NCBI RefSeq assembly: GCF_048569485.1
Contig: NC_134357.1
Span: 334,170,742 to 334,234,741, forward strand
Length of the DNA: 64,000 bases
DNA from: Anomaloglossus baeobatrachus
Taxonomy: Eukaryota; Chordata; Amphibia; Anura; Aromobatidae
Direction of reading: 5' to 3'
Shown here: piece by piece, positions 45,471-58,426 of the stretch
How the letters are laid out: every line of letters begins with the position of its first letter
How positions within the stretch are numbered: position 1 is the stretch's first letter
The notes under the pieces: model-generated
What the model saw: only the letters and a program-made list of their open reading frames with translations
Databases searched by the model: none
Told to the model about the DNA's origin: nothing
Program-made: the position numbers and the translations under genes

Positions 45471-48038
45471 TAACATTTCAGAGTGCAACCTTCTTTTTGT
45501 ATTTCATTGCATGTCATGTTCAGTTGTGCACCTGTTCACATTGCAGTTTTGGGAGTGCCGCCAGTTTTTGTTTACATTGATATCCTGGTAATTTTCAGGA
45601 AAAATGGAGCTGTACATGTGCAGATTACATCTTGGCATTGCCACCGGTGGTATTTTACTGAAGACTGCTAAGTGGTATCTGCGCACGCGTCATTTTCCTG
45701 AAGACTACCAGGAGATCAAAATTTAAACCAGGAACATGATTAAAGACACCAGAGGCAGTGGATGGGCTGGGCAGAGCCAAAGACCCTACTCACAGTCCTG
45801 CCCCACAAGTATACTCAGACAAGAAGGCTTTTGCCGAAACTAGTCTGACTAACCTCCCTTTTTTGTCTTTTCTATTTTGCTGGATTTTATGCTCATTTTC
45901 TCTAAAAAAATGGATTTTTTTTTATACTACCATCTGGTTCTTGAGGACTACCGCCGGATCTCTTTCCGTTACATACCTTCTACACCCTGTTGATTGCTTC
46001 ATCCAGGATAGCGAGCGGGTCCCACCAGTGAACATTAAAATCCAGCTGCTATAAGGGTAAGACAGCTCCTCCATTATACCTTTGTTTTGGCTTATTACAC
46101 AAAATCTATAAAACAGATTTCTTCACTGCAGGTATCATTTTAGTCAGTGTAAACAGGTCTAATATGGCCCAGTCTACACTTTAATTAGCAAAATCCTGTG
46201 GACAGGTTATCTTTCTAGTAGCTTGACAACAAATGTAAAACTATTCTGTGGTCTGATATCAAATGCAAAATTTTTCATTGAAAACAGAGGACGCCATGTA
46301 CTGCGGACTGGAGAAGATGACGACCAAGCAGCTTATCAGTGCACAATTGAAAAGCCTGCATAGTTGATGGTATGTGGTTGCATTAGGTTTTAGAACATGT
46401 GCTCGTATCCAGACAATGTCTATTTCAGGGAAGGACGTGCATATTTCTGCAAAGCAATTCTAAACCACATGTTAGATCCAGCACAGCTGGATGCCACTAG
46501 AGTATATGGTCATATATATATCATATCATATCTGACAATAGAAATAAGAATTGGTAAGTATCACTAGAATATACTCAGACAGCATAAGGAAGAGGACATA
46601 TCATTAAGGGCTTAATATAACCCTTAATATAAGGATGGGCTGACCACATCAAAAGAATAGGTCACTGGGGAAAGAGGCATACATACCCAAGTATATAATT
46701 GTTTCCCACTATATATCATGCTATTTTTGATACTATATCACCTTCCCATATGTAACTCTCTCTCATACAGTTATACTGGTATTATACATATGCTTTCTGA
46801 GCACATTACAGTGCCAGATTTCCATATTCTCATTCCTATAGTCTATATATGGACTACTGTACACTATGGTAGCATCCAGTTGTAATTGGTCATATATGCA
46901 ATCTTACCATTTCCTTCTAGGACACGTTATGATCCTGAACCATATTGCAGTTATTTTCCTTATGATCTATATAGCCATTAACTAATCTGCTATAAACCCT
47001 TTGACCCACTCTTGTGGAGTCTCTACATTGTATTTTATGCTGTCCTTCATACATTTACACTCAGATGCCGGTTTACACCTACATTACTGATATTCTCATA
47101 TGAAATTACTATTATGGTGACATTCCTCATCCACGTTTCATAGGTCTACTAATTCAGACCAGTTTACTATATTTCTACATGGGGAAAAGAATTTTTTCTT
47201 TGGCTGTGCTTTGTGTATAATGTCATTATGTATACTATATGTAATGTAAATAGATTACAGGTATTCCAATTTGTTTTAAAGGAAACAAAAAGGTTGGGAT
47301 GGACTGGAACGGTGGTCGCCAGTAATGTCATGGATCTCTTACACATGCAGATCTCCCAATAAATGCATATTAGTTTTATACTATGTTCCCAAGTACTGTT
47401 TTCTGCTTCTATTACTTTGCATTTACCATGACCCTACCACTAAACACTTCCATAGAAACACCACAGGTGAGAACTATACTTTTTTGAAGTACAGTGCAAT
47501 GGAAGCGAATAGAGCGTGATGCTCTATCATAGAGGTAGCATTTAAGGGGTAACATCTCTCCTTGTGGACAGTGACATGCCAGTGTAAGGAGACTAATAGG
47601 CCATGCAATGCTCCTTTGTGAAAATACATATGCCAAATACCTCTTCCTAGAGGAAGAGGAATTGAACGCTAGTGCCATCTATGGAAAGTAGCAATCCGAA
47701 AAGTCAACATTGACCCTTGCCACGTGGCTTTTTTTCCTAACTGCTATTCTCGTTAATGGGTTCATATGGACTTTTAGGATTGATACTTCCAGGAGGTGGC
47801 ACAAGATTTCAAGTTCTCTTCCTCTCTGAAGAGGCTGTGCTTTGTGTAGCAATCTCCCTTTTTAATGAGGAAAATATTAGGGAATAACGGACTACAAGAA
47901 CAGAATACTAACAAGGTAGTCTCTGGACGGCAATGATGGAAACACAACAGTCAAACATAGAAACTGAATACACAAAGACTAAGATATTTATCAATGCTTA
48001 ACGCATTTTTTTTTCAGATGTATTGGGTCAATAAAAAG

Positions 48039-48069
<31 letters not shown>

Positions 48070-48636
48070 TCACAGACTTAATTGGGAAAATTCACAATGA
48101 ACTCATGATCAGAAATTCAGAAATACACAGTATAAATAATATAGGGAAGTAAAGTAATCCAACCTTAGGACTACAAGTTAAATTCTAAACCTGAAATATG
48201 ACCTGGAGAACAACCGCACCCAGGCAAACTGATACAACAAATCAAATTACAATTTTACTACATTTCCATTGAAACCTTTAGGCTTAATCCACTCATCTGT
48301 AACTTCCTCCTTACCGAACCAAAAAAGCCCTTAGCCCAGTCCACGCAGCATTCACACTCAATCATTGAGAATGTTAGTCAGCCCAAAGGGGGATTAACTA
48401 CTTTTCCTGGAATTTTATCCATAGTCGCTGACAAATCCTATAATCTTGATGTTACCTTTAACAACTCAGCTTTCTCGGAGGCTGCAATTAAAGACGTATT
48501 TAAAATAGATCTGAATTAAAAGTACCTTTTGTCATTAGATTTCAGTGTTCGAGAAAAACCTCAAACTGTACCTATCAGTGAGATTCAAGTGTAAAATTGA
48601 AAATACTTAATTAAAATTTTTCCCTTTTTGTTTAAA
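45471..48636. other. Intron spacer, mostly featureless
   Basis: Three kilobases of AT-rich intron. 47768-47835 shares GACTTTTAGGATTG...CTTCC.GGAGGTGGCAC with 53410-53478, a probable short retroposon piece. A run of about 30 A lies at 48038-48067. No exon signal with DLGAP similarity was seen. Confidence 0.45.
47768..47835 (+). repeat. Short dispersed repeat (SINE-like), copy 1
   Basis: It shares about 65 bp with 53410-53478: GACTTTTAGGATTG, then ACTTCC, AGGTGGCAC and a CTTCCTCTCTGAAGAG tail. The class is unknown. Confidence 0.45.
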
Positions 48637-48650
48637 CAAAAAAAAAAAAA

Positions 48651-48783
<133 letters not shown>

Positions 48784-49135
48784 ATTCTTTAAAAGGAAAA
48801 ACACATCTAAAGGGTTCATAATATATCTCATATAGGTGTCTCAGGATTTACAGAAGCACATTTTTTTTTCCTTTCTATAACTGCACTTCCATGTGTATAA
48901 ACCTCTGACTTCTTCCTTTTAGTCTCAATCTTGGCTCTTACCATTCATCCTTCATGTTATTCCTCTATGCACCTGCTATAAATCCTTAAAACTCAGAACA
49001 GAATCACAAGGGCAGCTTGACCAGCAGCATCTGTGATTTTCAGTACAACTGTGTGACAGTAGCTGTGCAATCATTAAGGAGAACTTAATTAGTAAATTCT
49101 AAGAGATTGCATCATATGTGCAGTTCAAGTGACCA

Positions 49136-49193
49136 CCCCCCCCCACCTTCGGAGAACATAAAGCTATGTTATTCCAAAAGGTGGGGGGGGGGG
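49136..49193. repeat. C-run/G-run hairpin
   Basis: CCCCCCCCCACC at the left pairs with GGTGGGGGGGGGG at the right, and inside them GGAGAACATA pairs with TATGTTATTCC around a 3-4 nt loop. It is a 58-bp foldback that may also form quadruplex or i-motif structures. Confidence 0.8.
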
Positions 49194-49241
49194 AAATAAT
49201 GTCATGATCTCACGACCTAAAGGAAGTTAAGCAAGTATGTA

Positions 49242-50801
49242 CAGTAGGTATGGAAACTATTCAGACCCATTGAGTAAAATAAAAATAAATAAAAATAAAA
49301 AAAATAAAAAAAAAAAAATGAAAAAATTCTCATTCATGTACACTCTGCACCCCATCTTGACAAAAAAACCCAAAACAAAACAGAAGTGTAGAAATTTTTG
49401 CAAATTTTTTTTAAACAAGGATGACTTAAATATCACATGGTCATAAGTATTCAGACCCTTTGATCAGACACTCATATTTAAGTCACATGCTGTCCATTTC
49501 CTTGCGATCCTCCTTGAGATCGTTCTACTCCTTTATTGGGGTCCACTTGTGTTTAATTAAAAACAGATAGGACTTCACAGCTCACGGTGCATGTCAGACC
49601 AAATGAGAATTATGGAGGTCAAAAGGAACTACCCAAGGAGCTCAGACATAATTGTGGCAAGGACAGATCTGGCCAAGGTTACAGAATAATGTCTGCAGTA
49701 CTCAAGGTTCCTAAGAACACAGTGGCCTATAATCCTTAAATGGAATTTGTCAAACTGAACAATCGTGGTAGAAGAGCCTTGGTGAGAGCGGTAAAGAAGA
49801 ACCCCAAGATCACTGTGACTGAGCTCCAGAGATGCACTAGGGAGATGGGAGAAAGTTCCACAAAGTCAACTATCACTGCAGCCCTCCACCAGTCGGACCT
49901 TTATAGCAGAGTGGCCGACGGAAACATCTCTTCAGTGTAAAGCATATGAAAGCCCGCATAGAGTTTGCAAAAAAACAAAAAAAAAAAAACACATGAACTT
50001 CCAGACTTTGAGAAATAAGATTCTCTGGTTTGATGAGACAAAGAACTTTTTGGTGATAATTCTAAGCAGTATGTGTGGAGAAAACCAGGCACTGCTCATC
50101 TCCTGCCCCAATACAATCCCAACAGTGAAACATGGTGGTGGCAACATCATGTTATGGGGGTATTTTTCAGCTGCAGGGACAGAACGACTGGTTGCAATTG
50201 AAGGAAAGATGAATGTGGCCAAGTACAGAGATATCCTGGAAGAAAACCTCTTCCAGAGTGCTCTGGACCTCAGACTTGGCCAAAGGTTCACCTTCCAGCA
50301 AGACAATGACCCTAACCACACAGCTAAAATAAAAACGGAGTGGTTTCAGAACAACTGTGACCATTCTTGACTGGCCCAGCCAGAGCCCTGACCTTAACCC
50401 AATTGAGAATCTCTGGAGAGACCTGAAAATGGCTGTCTACCAATGTTCACCATCCAACCTGAGGGAACTGGAGAGAAGAAAATGGCAGAGGATCCGCAAA
50501 TCCAGGTGCAAAAAAACCTGTTGCATCATTCCCAAGAAAACTCATGGCTAAACTAACTCAAAAGGGTGCAACTACTCAATACGGAGCAAGGTGTTGAATA
50601 CTTATGACCATATGATATTTCAGTTTTTCTTTAATAAATTTGCAAAAATTTCTAGATTTCTGGGTTTCGTTCTGTCAAGATTGGGTGCAGAGTGTACATT
50701 AATGAGAAAAAAAAAATTAAAATTTTTTTGAATTTACCAAATGACTGCAATGAAACAAAGTGAAAAATTTAAAGTGGTCTAAATACTTTCTGTACCCACT
50801 G
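49242..50801 (+). mobile_element. Tc1-like DNA transposon
   Basis: A 1560-bp element from CAGTAGGTATGGAAACTATT to ...CTTTCTGTACCCACTG, between TA dinucleotides (49240-49241, 50802-50803). It is the same family as 25993-27594 and lies inside the large dlgap4 intron, opposite to the gene. Confidence 0.92.
49740..50551 (+). pseudogene. Tc1-like transposase, frameshifted
   Basis: The pieces are: 49740-49940 with the second helix-turn-helix ([29 protein letters not shown]); 49993-50370 with KILWFDETK (first Asp), [19 protein letters not shown] and [11 protein letters not shown] (second Asp); and 50357-50551 with WPSQSPDLNPIENLWRDL (Glu). The order and DD34E spacing are those of Tc1 transposases. 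The frame changes between 49940 and 49993 and again near 50345. The N-terminal region is incomplete. Confidence 0.9.
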
Positions 50802-50859
50802 TATATGTAAAAAGGTTAGGCAACATACTAAATGTATTTTACAACAGACTTTTAAATCT

Positions 50860-52313
50860 GCATATATGTGGAAAGATAATGTTTTGTGAGGGCTTTGTGA
50901 ATCCAAAACAGGTGTAGCATATCAAGATGCTGATTAGACAGCTCGATTATTGTACAGGTGTCTGTAGGCTGGCCACAATAAAAGGTCAGTCTAAAATATG
51001 CAGTCTTACAATACTGGAGGGGGATGGGTTTGATTGAAAAACCCATCAGTATATGGTGTGACCACCATTTGCCTCCTGCAGTGCAACACATCTCCTTCCC
51101 ATCGAGTTGATCAGGTGGCGATTGTGTCTTGTGGAATATTGGTCCACTCCTCTTCAATGACTGTGCGAAATTGTTGGCTATTGGCAGGAACCTGAACACT
51201 GTTGTATACACCGATCCATTGCATGCTAACCATGCTCAATGGGTGACATGTCCAGAGAATACATCGGCCATGCAAGAACTGGGATTTTTCAGCTTCCAGG
51301 AAATGTGCACTGATCCTTGCAACATGGAGATCTACATTATTTAGCTGCAACATGGAGGTGATGATCGTGGATGAATGGTACAACAATGGGCCCAAGGATC
51401 TCATCACGATGTATACTGTATGTGTATTCAAAATGGCATCAATAAAATGTTCCTGTATATGTCCTTACAATAACATCACCGATACCATTGACCACTTGAT
51501 TTACAATGACATCAGCAAACCGATCACCCACATGAAGCCAAACACGCAGTCTGCCATCTGACCTGTACAGTAAATACCAGGATTCATCCGTGAAGAGAAC
51601 ACCTCTCTAACGTGCCAGACACCATCGAATGTGAGCATTTGCCCACTAAAGTCAGTTACAACAACAAATTGCAGTCAGGTGGAAACCCCAGTGAGGACGA
51701 CCGCATACAGATCAGCTGCCCTGAGATGTTTTCTAACAGTTTGGGTTATGTAAACTGATTGTTGCAGCATCTGTCCGGTTGGCTGGTCTCAGATGATTTT
51801 GCCAGTGAAGATACTGGATGCTGAGGACCTGGGCTGGTGTGGTTACACGTGGTCTGTGGTTGTGAGGCCGGTTGGATGTACTGCCATATTCTCTGAGAAG
51901 TCTTCGGAAACGGCTTACGGTAGAGAAATGAACTTTCAATTCGCGGGCATCAGCTATGGTGGACATTCCTGCAGTAAGCACGCAGATTGCTTGTTCCCTC
52001 AAAAGTTATGACATCTGTGGCATTGTGCTGTGTGATAAAACTGCACATTTTCGGACTGGCCTTTTATTGTGGCCAGCCTAAGGCACACCTGTACAAAAAT
52101 CATGCTGTCTAATCAGCATTTTGATATTCCACACCTGTAATGTGGATGGATTATCTCGGCAAAGGAGAATTGCTCACTAACACAGATTTAGACAAATTTG
52201 TGAACAAACTGAGAAAAAGGCCTTTTGTGAACATAGAAAGTCTTAGATCGTTAAGTTCAGCTCATGATAAAAGGGAGCAAAAGCAAATGTTCCATTTATA
52301 TTTTTGTTCAGTG
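50860..52313 (-). mobile_element. Tc1-like DNA transposon, left-truncated
   Basis: On the minus strand it starts CACTGAACAAAAATATAAAT (ends at 52313, TA at 52314-52315). It carries an inner pair of inverted TGGCCACAATAAAAGG/CCTTTTATTGTGGCCA segments near each end (about 50975-50992 and 52058-52076). The opposite terminal repeat is missing. It lies only about 60 bp from the previous Tc1 and in the opposite direction. Confidence 0.85.
51034..52002 (-). pseudogene. Tc1-like transposase remnant
   Basis: The N-terminal part at 51733-52002 shows a helix-turn-helix region (ICVLTAGMSTIADARELKVH, STVSRFRRLLREYGST) followed by the basic GRPR-like hinge NHRPRVTT. The C-terminal part near 51111-51290 shows RIGV-like sequence through VPANSQQFRTVIEEEWTNIP and QDTI, then GRRC-like sequence near 51095. 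Most of the catalytic domain between them is deleted or scrambled. The protein is not functional. Confidence 0.8.
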
Positions 52314-52315
52314 TA

Positions 52316-53409
52316 TTATAGAAATAAAAGTGCTGTTGCGACAGATGGTGATCACCACCGATTCCCAAATTCCTCAAAATTGGTGAGATACTTGTTTGTG
52401 TGCAATATGGACAATCTTTACCCCAGGGTAACAAATGCCTGAGCAGTCTGGATACAATTCCCTCCACTACAAAAATACCTAACATGTACAGTATAGTACA
52501 AGAATGATTAACCAATTACTGCGAGAACAGATTCCATCAGATCATTAACCAACACAGCATTTTAAAGAAATCAGCCATTAGCATTCATCTGTATAGGAGA
52601 ATTCCTGCCCAACATCCTATTCTGTGGATTATATTGTCCAGGTTTCACAGAATTTACTAATGTTGGTAACCTCGTCCATTCCATGTAGATAGGAAAAAAA
52701 AAAAAATATCTAAAATGGCAGCATCCAAGGTCAACTATAATGCGACTGAATAATTTAGACAAGCCTGAATTATACTATAGAATCAATAATTCAGGAATGT
52801 TCAAGCCATAATAGATATTATAGTAGGGCGGTGTACCCAGGGATGTTCTGCAGACATATCTCAAGGCCATTAGCCATTTTCAGCTTTCTGAAGCTTGTGA
52901 CCTTGTGTTTACTTAAGAGACTGTATTTTGGATCATAGCATAATATAAAAGATACAGAAATGTTAGTGAATCTTGTTCACCATTTATAGTCTGCCAAGGC
53001 GTTCTCCTAAGAATATCTCCGTATGATATTGTTCAGCATTAGCAATCCGGCTCTTGCATCATTCGACGTTCTTCACCGATGTATTCTCTATTATGTGCTC
53101 TGGGCTTTTCGCAAGTTGCCATGAAGACAGACTGATGCCGACATGAAACCAGAGAAATAATGACATCATCCAGCATGGTGACATCACAGGAACAATTCTC
53201 CATAAATCCCATCAGACTGGGGGTGGATGAGAGGTGGTGGACTTCAGCTATAGTACCTTCAAAGGCTACCTGATTTACCCCATTATAGCTTCTCATACAG
53301 CTAGATCAGATCTCATACTTTGCACCTCGAAACACCGTGTCTGGAAATTGAGGATTGATGCCAGATCAGAACCTAAGTCACATGACAAGATTCGTTGGAG
53401 AATCACTTT
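52316..53409. other. Intron spacer
   Basis: No exon or repeat end recognised. Confidence 0.4.
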
Positions 53410-53478
53410 TGACTTTTAGGATTGCTACTTCCAATAGGTGGCACTAGAGTTTGGCTCCTTCCTCCCTGAAGAGACAAT
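53410..53478 (+). repeat. Short dispersed repeat (SINE-like), copy 2
   Basis: It is similar to 47768-47835 (GACTTTTAGGATTGCTACTT, AGGTGGCACTAGAG, CCTCCCTGAAGAG). The ends are unknown. Confidence 0.45.
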
Positions 53479-53614
53479 TTGATTTAGTGGCTGCATGCTT
53501 TGATACCACCATAAATATTCAATTACCAAAAAGTGAAAAAAAAAGACAGTTTCCATGATGTATTATGCATGGCACACATGATAAATGCCAGTTCCATCTT
53601 TCTGGATCTCTTAC

Positions 53615-53706
53615 CAGGTTTTGCTCACACAATCCGCGGAACTGCTGGAACTTCTGTGACATCAGAAGCTGAGCGCTGCCAACAGCACTGAGAACCTTCC
53701 CAATCA
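53615..53706 (-). CDS. dlgap4: DLGAP exon, GKAP homology domain
   Basis: A 92-nt exon encoding (V)IGKVLSAVGSAQLLMSQKFQ and QFRGLCEQNL, a helical segment of the GKAP homology domain. The acceptor TTTGCAG lies at 53707-53713 and the donor GTAAGAG at 53608-53614. It begins with the last two bases of a split codon (G|TG) that join the 55790-56163 exon to read EEVIGKV, and it ends in phase 0 before NPNSNPRP. SAQLLMSQKFQQFRGLCEQNL fits DLGAP4 rather than DLGAP1 (which I recall having AQKFYQFRELCEENL) or DLGAP2. Confidence 0.93.
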
Positions 53707-53713
53707 CTGCAAA

Positions 53714-54803
53714 CAGAAGGCAGAGGTCAGGGCGAACAAATTTCATGCGAGAAATGCTTATCCGGAACATGAATTAGAGTCTACTTTGCCAGATGGGCTA
53801 TTGGCACTAGGTTTTCAAACTAATGGGAATAGCAGCAGCGTCTCAGGTGATGACCACAGAATATGATTACACAATCTTGTAAATATATGGCATAATAATG
53901 ATCATTACTTATAAAAACTGCTTAAGAAATGAACGAAAGGTAAAAGCTGGGCATATACATGATCAAATCACATTATAGCATGGTAATTATTATGGTATGC
54001 AGCAGAACAATGCAGTTTGATGGTTGTGTAACTATAAAAAAAAATAACCAATAAGCACTATTGAAACAGATAAATGCAGTTTCCCCAATTCTAAACTGGT
54101 CATATAACTGCCACATACTGTCTTTATCCTAAACATTGTGATGTTTCGTATTCTGATAATCTGGTGCTTTCCCAACCCCCACCACTCCGAGAACATGAAA
54201 CATCACGGATCGTCTGTCATTTCATCCACAAGACGACCTTTCACCATGTTTCATGTTTAACTGGATATATAATGTAATAATGGCTGCAGAGCATATTAAA
54301 CTTTTTTTTTTTTCTTTAATTTTGTTGGAGATATTAGCAAATCAAAAGGATTTGGCACCTAAAGAGTTAATTTTTGCTAAGTCCAAGTAGGTGCTATCAG
54401 ATAGTTTTTCACTGGGGGGTGTACTTCACCCTGTATGATGGTGCCCAATCATAAGTAGGCAGCAACAGAGCAGAACAAGAAGAACACGCCCACCATAGCT
54501 AAGAGCAGTGAGATCAGAGCAGGATGTCATTACATCTTACGGTGAATTAGCCCAGAATAGGCAAGCAAATGATCACAATTAGACTGATCACACTGCAGGG
54601 AAGAGTAAATGTTGCCATTATGAGCACGAGAGACATGTGTGATTACGGACACATCTCTAGACTTTATGTGTGTGAAGGGGGAGGAAGAAGGCAGTAAAGC
54701 CGAGATGACAGTGCTATGAGAGAGGAGTGATGATATAAGGCTTTGTAATGTGATACAGCTCATGTCAGATGTGCTACTCCTACCCCCACAAATCATGCAA
54801 AAA
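53714..54803. other. Intron spacer
   Basis: Nothing recognised. Confidence 0.4.
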
Positions 54804-54811
54804 GGTTAGAT

Positions 54812-54981
54812 TAGTGGCTCCCAAACTCCAGTCCTCACTGCCCCAATAGGTCAAGTTTTCAGGATTTCCTTAGCATTGCACATGTGATGTCTTGATATTG
54901 ATTTCAGCACCTGTTCAATGCAAGGGAGATCCTAAAAATATGACCTGTTGGGGGCCATGAGGACTGAGATTTGGGAAACCG
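54812..54981. mobile_element. Short hAT-type MITE
   Basis: A 170-bp element from TAGTGGCTCCCAAACTCCAG to its inverse near CTGAGATTTGGGAAACC. The flanks GGTTAGAT (54804-54811) and GGTTAGAC (54982-54989) match in 7 of 8 bases, as expected for a hAT target duplication. Confidence 0.8.
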
Positions 54982-54989
54982 GGTTAGAC

Positions 54990-55789
54990 AATGAAATCAG
55001 AGCTATATCGTTCTCACATACTGACAAATTGGGGCTTGTTCTTTTTCTGCTATATATTGCTGCATGCTCATGATTGGGTAATGCAATACAGTGAAAAGCA
55101 TCAGCTAATACCCACTTGGACCTAATGAAACTTAACTCATTAATGTGCCATCACAGTGTGAGTGACCAGGAGGCTACAATGTGATGGGAAATTGCCAAAT
55201 GTGTTGGGGAAGGAGTTGTAACGAAGGAGGGAGAATGTTGATTAGAAGAGTGCTTACACACATAGCACAGCACCCTTTAGACTAGGGCATATATACAGTC
55301 TCCCATATAAAAGAAGAGACCTGCTCCCAAAAAGAAAGAGGACTATTGAGAAACGAGACTTTGCGCCTTCTATAGAGTCAAGGCTGCAGAGAAATGTGAC
55401 ATACGAATGCGAAATACTGGATGCCATGTCACCCTCTTACAAATGTTTGAACATTGAACAACACTGAATTAAGATAACCATACACATTAGACAGCTGTTG
55501 GTGAGCATTTGCTTGGTCCACAGCCATTTCCCCCGATTCCCCATCCTTGGCCAAGCGCTCCTGTGTGCTCTTTGAGAAAGCCATGTCAGAGAATAAAAGT
55601 ATTAGCTGTTGGGAATCCAGCAAGCTGGATCCTTCTTTCCCCTGACCTTACCTGTTTGGGGGGAGTGTTGAGAGCCCCCTACACTTTAGATTTTGGCCAA
55701 CGCAAGATATTCAAAACGTACTAATAATCCTCCAAATGTTATGTTTCATTCACTCATTAACCAGAAAGAAATAACGGTAAATGGAATAC
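54990..55789. other. Intron spacer
   Basis: Nothing recognised apart from the donor of the next exon at 55784-55789. Confidence 0.4.
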
Positions 55790-56163
55790 CTTCTTCACAT
55801 AAGTTGTTATCGCCAGTTTCTCTTTGCATCTGTTGACACCAGCCCTCAAGTCTTTCGGTCTCAGCTTGCAACAACTTCAGGAACCAGTGTCCATCTCTGC
55901 GGCAAGCTCCTGCCTGGGCAGGCTCAGTAGAAGGAGGAGAGGCTGCAGAGTCCAGCCAAGGGTCAGGGGGAGGAAGGGCAGAGGCTTCTATTTCCCCACC
56001 ATCTCCATAGGAGAGGTGCTTTTTGGGGAGGGGTACTGGAGGACCTGTGGTGGGTTGACGGGGTGGTGGGCAGTCAGGAACACTCTTATCAGATGAATTG
56101 CTGGGCTCTTGCTTATCAGAATCTGTCTCTTGCTTTGATGTCATACTGCTGGATCGACTATTC
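55790..56163 (-). CDS. dlgap4: DLGAP exon, linker and start of GKAP homology domain
   Basis: A 374-nt exon, the largest here. It encodes a Ser/Asp-rich linker (NSRSSSMTSKQETDSDKQEP), VPDCPPPRQP, LSYGDG, LPPPDPWLDSA, EPAQAGACRRDGHWFLKLLQ and AETERLEGWCQQMQRET, ending at EE. GACRRD.WFLKLLQAETERLEGWC is the most conserved DLGAP signature and opens the C-terminal domain. The acceptor is CCAATAG at 56164-56170 and the donor GTATTCC at 55783-55789 (non-consensus after GTA). The split codons at both ends fit the neighbours (AG|G, G|TG). The order PDC, LSYGD, PPPDPWL and EPAQ.GACRRD follows DLGAP4. Confidence 0.95.
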
Positions 56164-56325
56164 CTATTGGCAGACAAACCGTGAAAAATAAGTTGTCAGT
56201 CTGTAAACTTATGTTTTCAGTCAGGCAACAAGCTACAGAAAATACTAGGATATGACAGTAAATAACTTTGACCCTTAACTCTGTTAGGGACTCGCATATC
56301 TCTGTAGATTAATACATCGATCTTA

Positions 56326-57058
56326 AGCTGGGGTCACACTAAACGACAGCGACGTCGCTGTTACGTCACCATTTTCTGTGACGTAGCAGCGACCTTGTAA
56401 GTCGCTGTTATGATCGCTGCTTAGCTGTCAAACAGCAGCCGAAGCAGCGATCATAACGACAGTGCTGCAACATGTGCAGAGAGCAGGGAGCCGCGCACAC
56501 TGCTTAGCGCTGGCTCCCTACTTTCCTAGCTACAGTACACATCGGGTTAATTACACGATGTGTCCTGCAGCTACATGTCCATAGAGCAAGGAGCCGCGCA
56601 CACTGCTTAGCGCTGGCTCCCTACTCTCCTAGCTACAGTACACATCGGGTTAATTACACGATGTGTACTGCAGCTACATGTGCAGAGAGCAGGAGCCGGC
56701 ACTGGCACCGTGAAAGCGGCGGAGGCTGGTAACTAAGGTAAATATCGGGTAACCACCTTGGTTACCCGATGTTTACCTTTGTTACAGCTTACCGCAGCTG
56801 CCAGACGCCGGCTCCTGCTCCCTGCTCGCTTCATTTTGTCGCTCTCTCGCTGTCACACACAGCGATCTGTGCGTCACAGCGGGAGAGCGACGACCAAAAA
56901 ATATAAAGCTGGACATTCAGCAACGAGCGGCGACCTCACAGCAGGGGCCAGCTCGTTGCTGGATGTCACACACAGCGACAGGACGTCGCTGCAACGTCAC
57001 AGAAAATGGTGACGTAGCAGCGACGTCGTTGTCGTTGTCGCTGTGTGTGACACCACCT
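56326..57058. mobile_element. TCACAC-type MITE (GCGACG family), copy 3
   Basis: A 733-bp element: left AGCTGGGGTCACACTAAACG, right CGCTGTGTGTGACACCACCT, TTA on both sides (56323-56325, 57059-57061). It contains an internal direct repeat of about 120 bp (around 56467-56565 and 56581-56680). No coding sequence. Confidence 0.85.
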
Positions 57059-57061
57059 TTA

Positions 57062-57984
57062 AAATAAAATACATGGGTTAGACACAATGCAAATGATAAA
57101 AATACAAACTTAGTTAAAAACGGGTTGTCCAGCTAGGCTCGAAAGTCTGCAGCCACTATGTGACTGTAGATTTGTGAATCCTCACAGTGCGCATATTGCA
57201 CGTGGTCAAGATGCTCCGGTACCGGAAGCCAGGAGTGGGTGGTCATGTGACTAAGTATGAGATGGTTTACTCCTGGCCGCCATTCCAACTAGACATGCCC
57301 GGCTTTGATCAATACATATTTTACCAATCATGAAATTGCGTGATTTCCACAATTTCACTGCAGTTGGAATTTTTTTTCTTCCTTGTTTACAGTACATTGG
57401 CTGGTAAAATAGATGGCGTCATAAAAAACTATAACTCATACCGCAAAACTATAGCTGTGGGCCGAAAAAAGACAAAAAAAATTAAATATATAAAGTTATG
57501 GCCCTTTGATGGAGAGAAAGGAGTTAATGAAGTGAATTACAACCAGATTCTGTATTATAATACATACAAAAAAGCTACAGCATGTGTGAAAATGACTGGA
57601 ATATTAAATTCTACATTTATGGCTTCATCGCAAACATGAACAATGAATTCACCTTGTCTGCACTGCCCCACTGAACCTCTATACAAATGTAGAAAAATGG
57701 GAAAACAAGGATGCAAATAGGGATAAAATGATAAGATTACTTATTTACATCCGCTAACACATTCATACTGTGCAGATACTTTGTATTCTACCAACTACAA
57801 AAATGACCTCTCTGATCTTCTGAAGAGTCTGTTTTAGCAAATGCTTGTATTTCCCCTGAAAGAACAATGGTGAAGTACTGTTAAATAGAACCCATGTTCT
57901 GTTGTTCATCTGGTATTCCTCTTGAAAATGAATGAATACATTGATACAATATATGACTACAACTGAGAGTCACAATTCTTCATA
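57062..57984. other. Intron spacer
   Basis: Nothing recognised; the open frame at 57340-57639 has no family motif. Confidence 0.4.
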
Positions 57985-57988
57985 TTAA

Positions 57989-58426
57989 AAAGGGACTGTC
58001 AGCAGGTTTTGGATATGGAATCTGAGAGCATCATGAAGTAGGGGCAGAGAGCCCGATTTCAGCAGTGTATCACTTACAGGACTGCTTCGTGCAGTTTTTA
58101 TAAAATCCCTGTTGCCTCGGCCGTAGATTTAGCAGGGCTCAGAATTTTGAGCGGTGTTTTACCCCGCCCACACCACTGCTTGGCAACTTCCTGTTTACAC
58201 ACTGTATATTGTCTGCAAGCTGCCAACCAGTGATAGGGAGGGGTTACATAGATGAGATGGGCTAGATTGCGCATGAGCCCTAGTCTTTCAGTGATCATCT
58301 CTTTCTGAAAGATGCAGAATAAAACTTCAGCAAACTGCTGAATAAGTGACAGCTCTGGAATCAGGTTCTCCCTACATTATGCGGCTCCCAGATTAAATAG
58401 CCAGAACCTGCTGACAGATTCCCTTT
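57989..58426. mobile_element. TTAA-type (T2/Kolobok-like) MITE
   Basis: It begins AAAGGGACTGTCAGCAGG after TTAA (57985-57988) and ends ACCTGCTGACAGATTCCCTT. The right-hand target is altered (TTTA). It contains inner arms around CGCCCACACCACTG. Confidence 0.8.

Noticed and set aside
55824-56096. Plus-strand open frame of 90 codons
   Set aside because: Shadow of the dlgap4 exon on the opposite strand.
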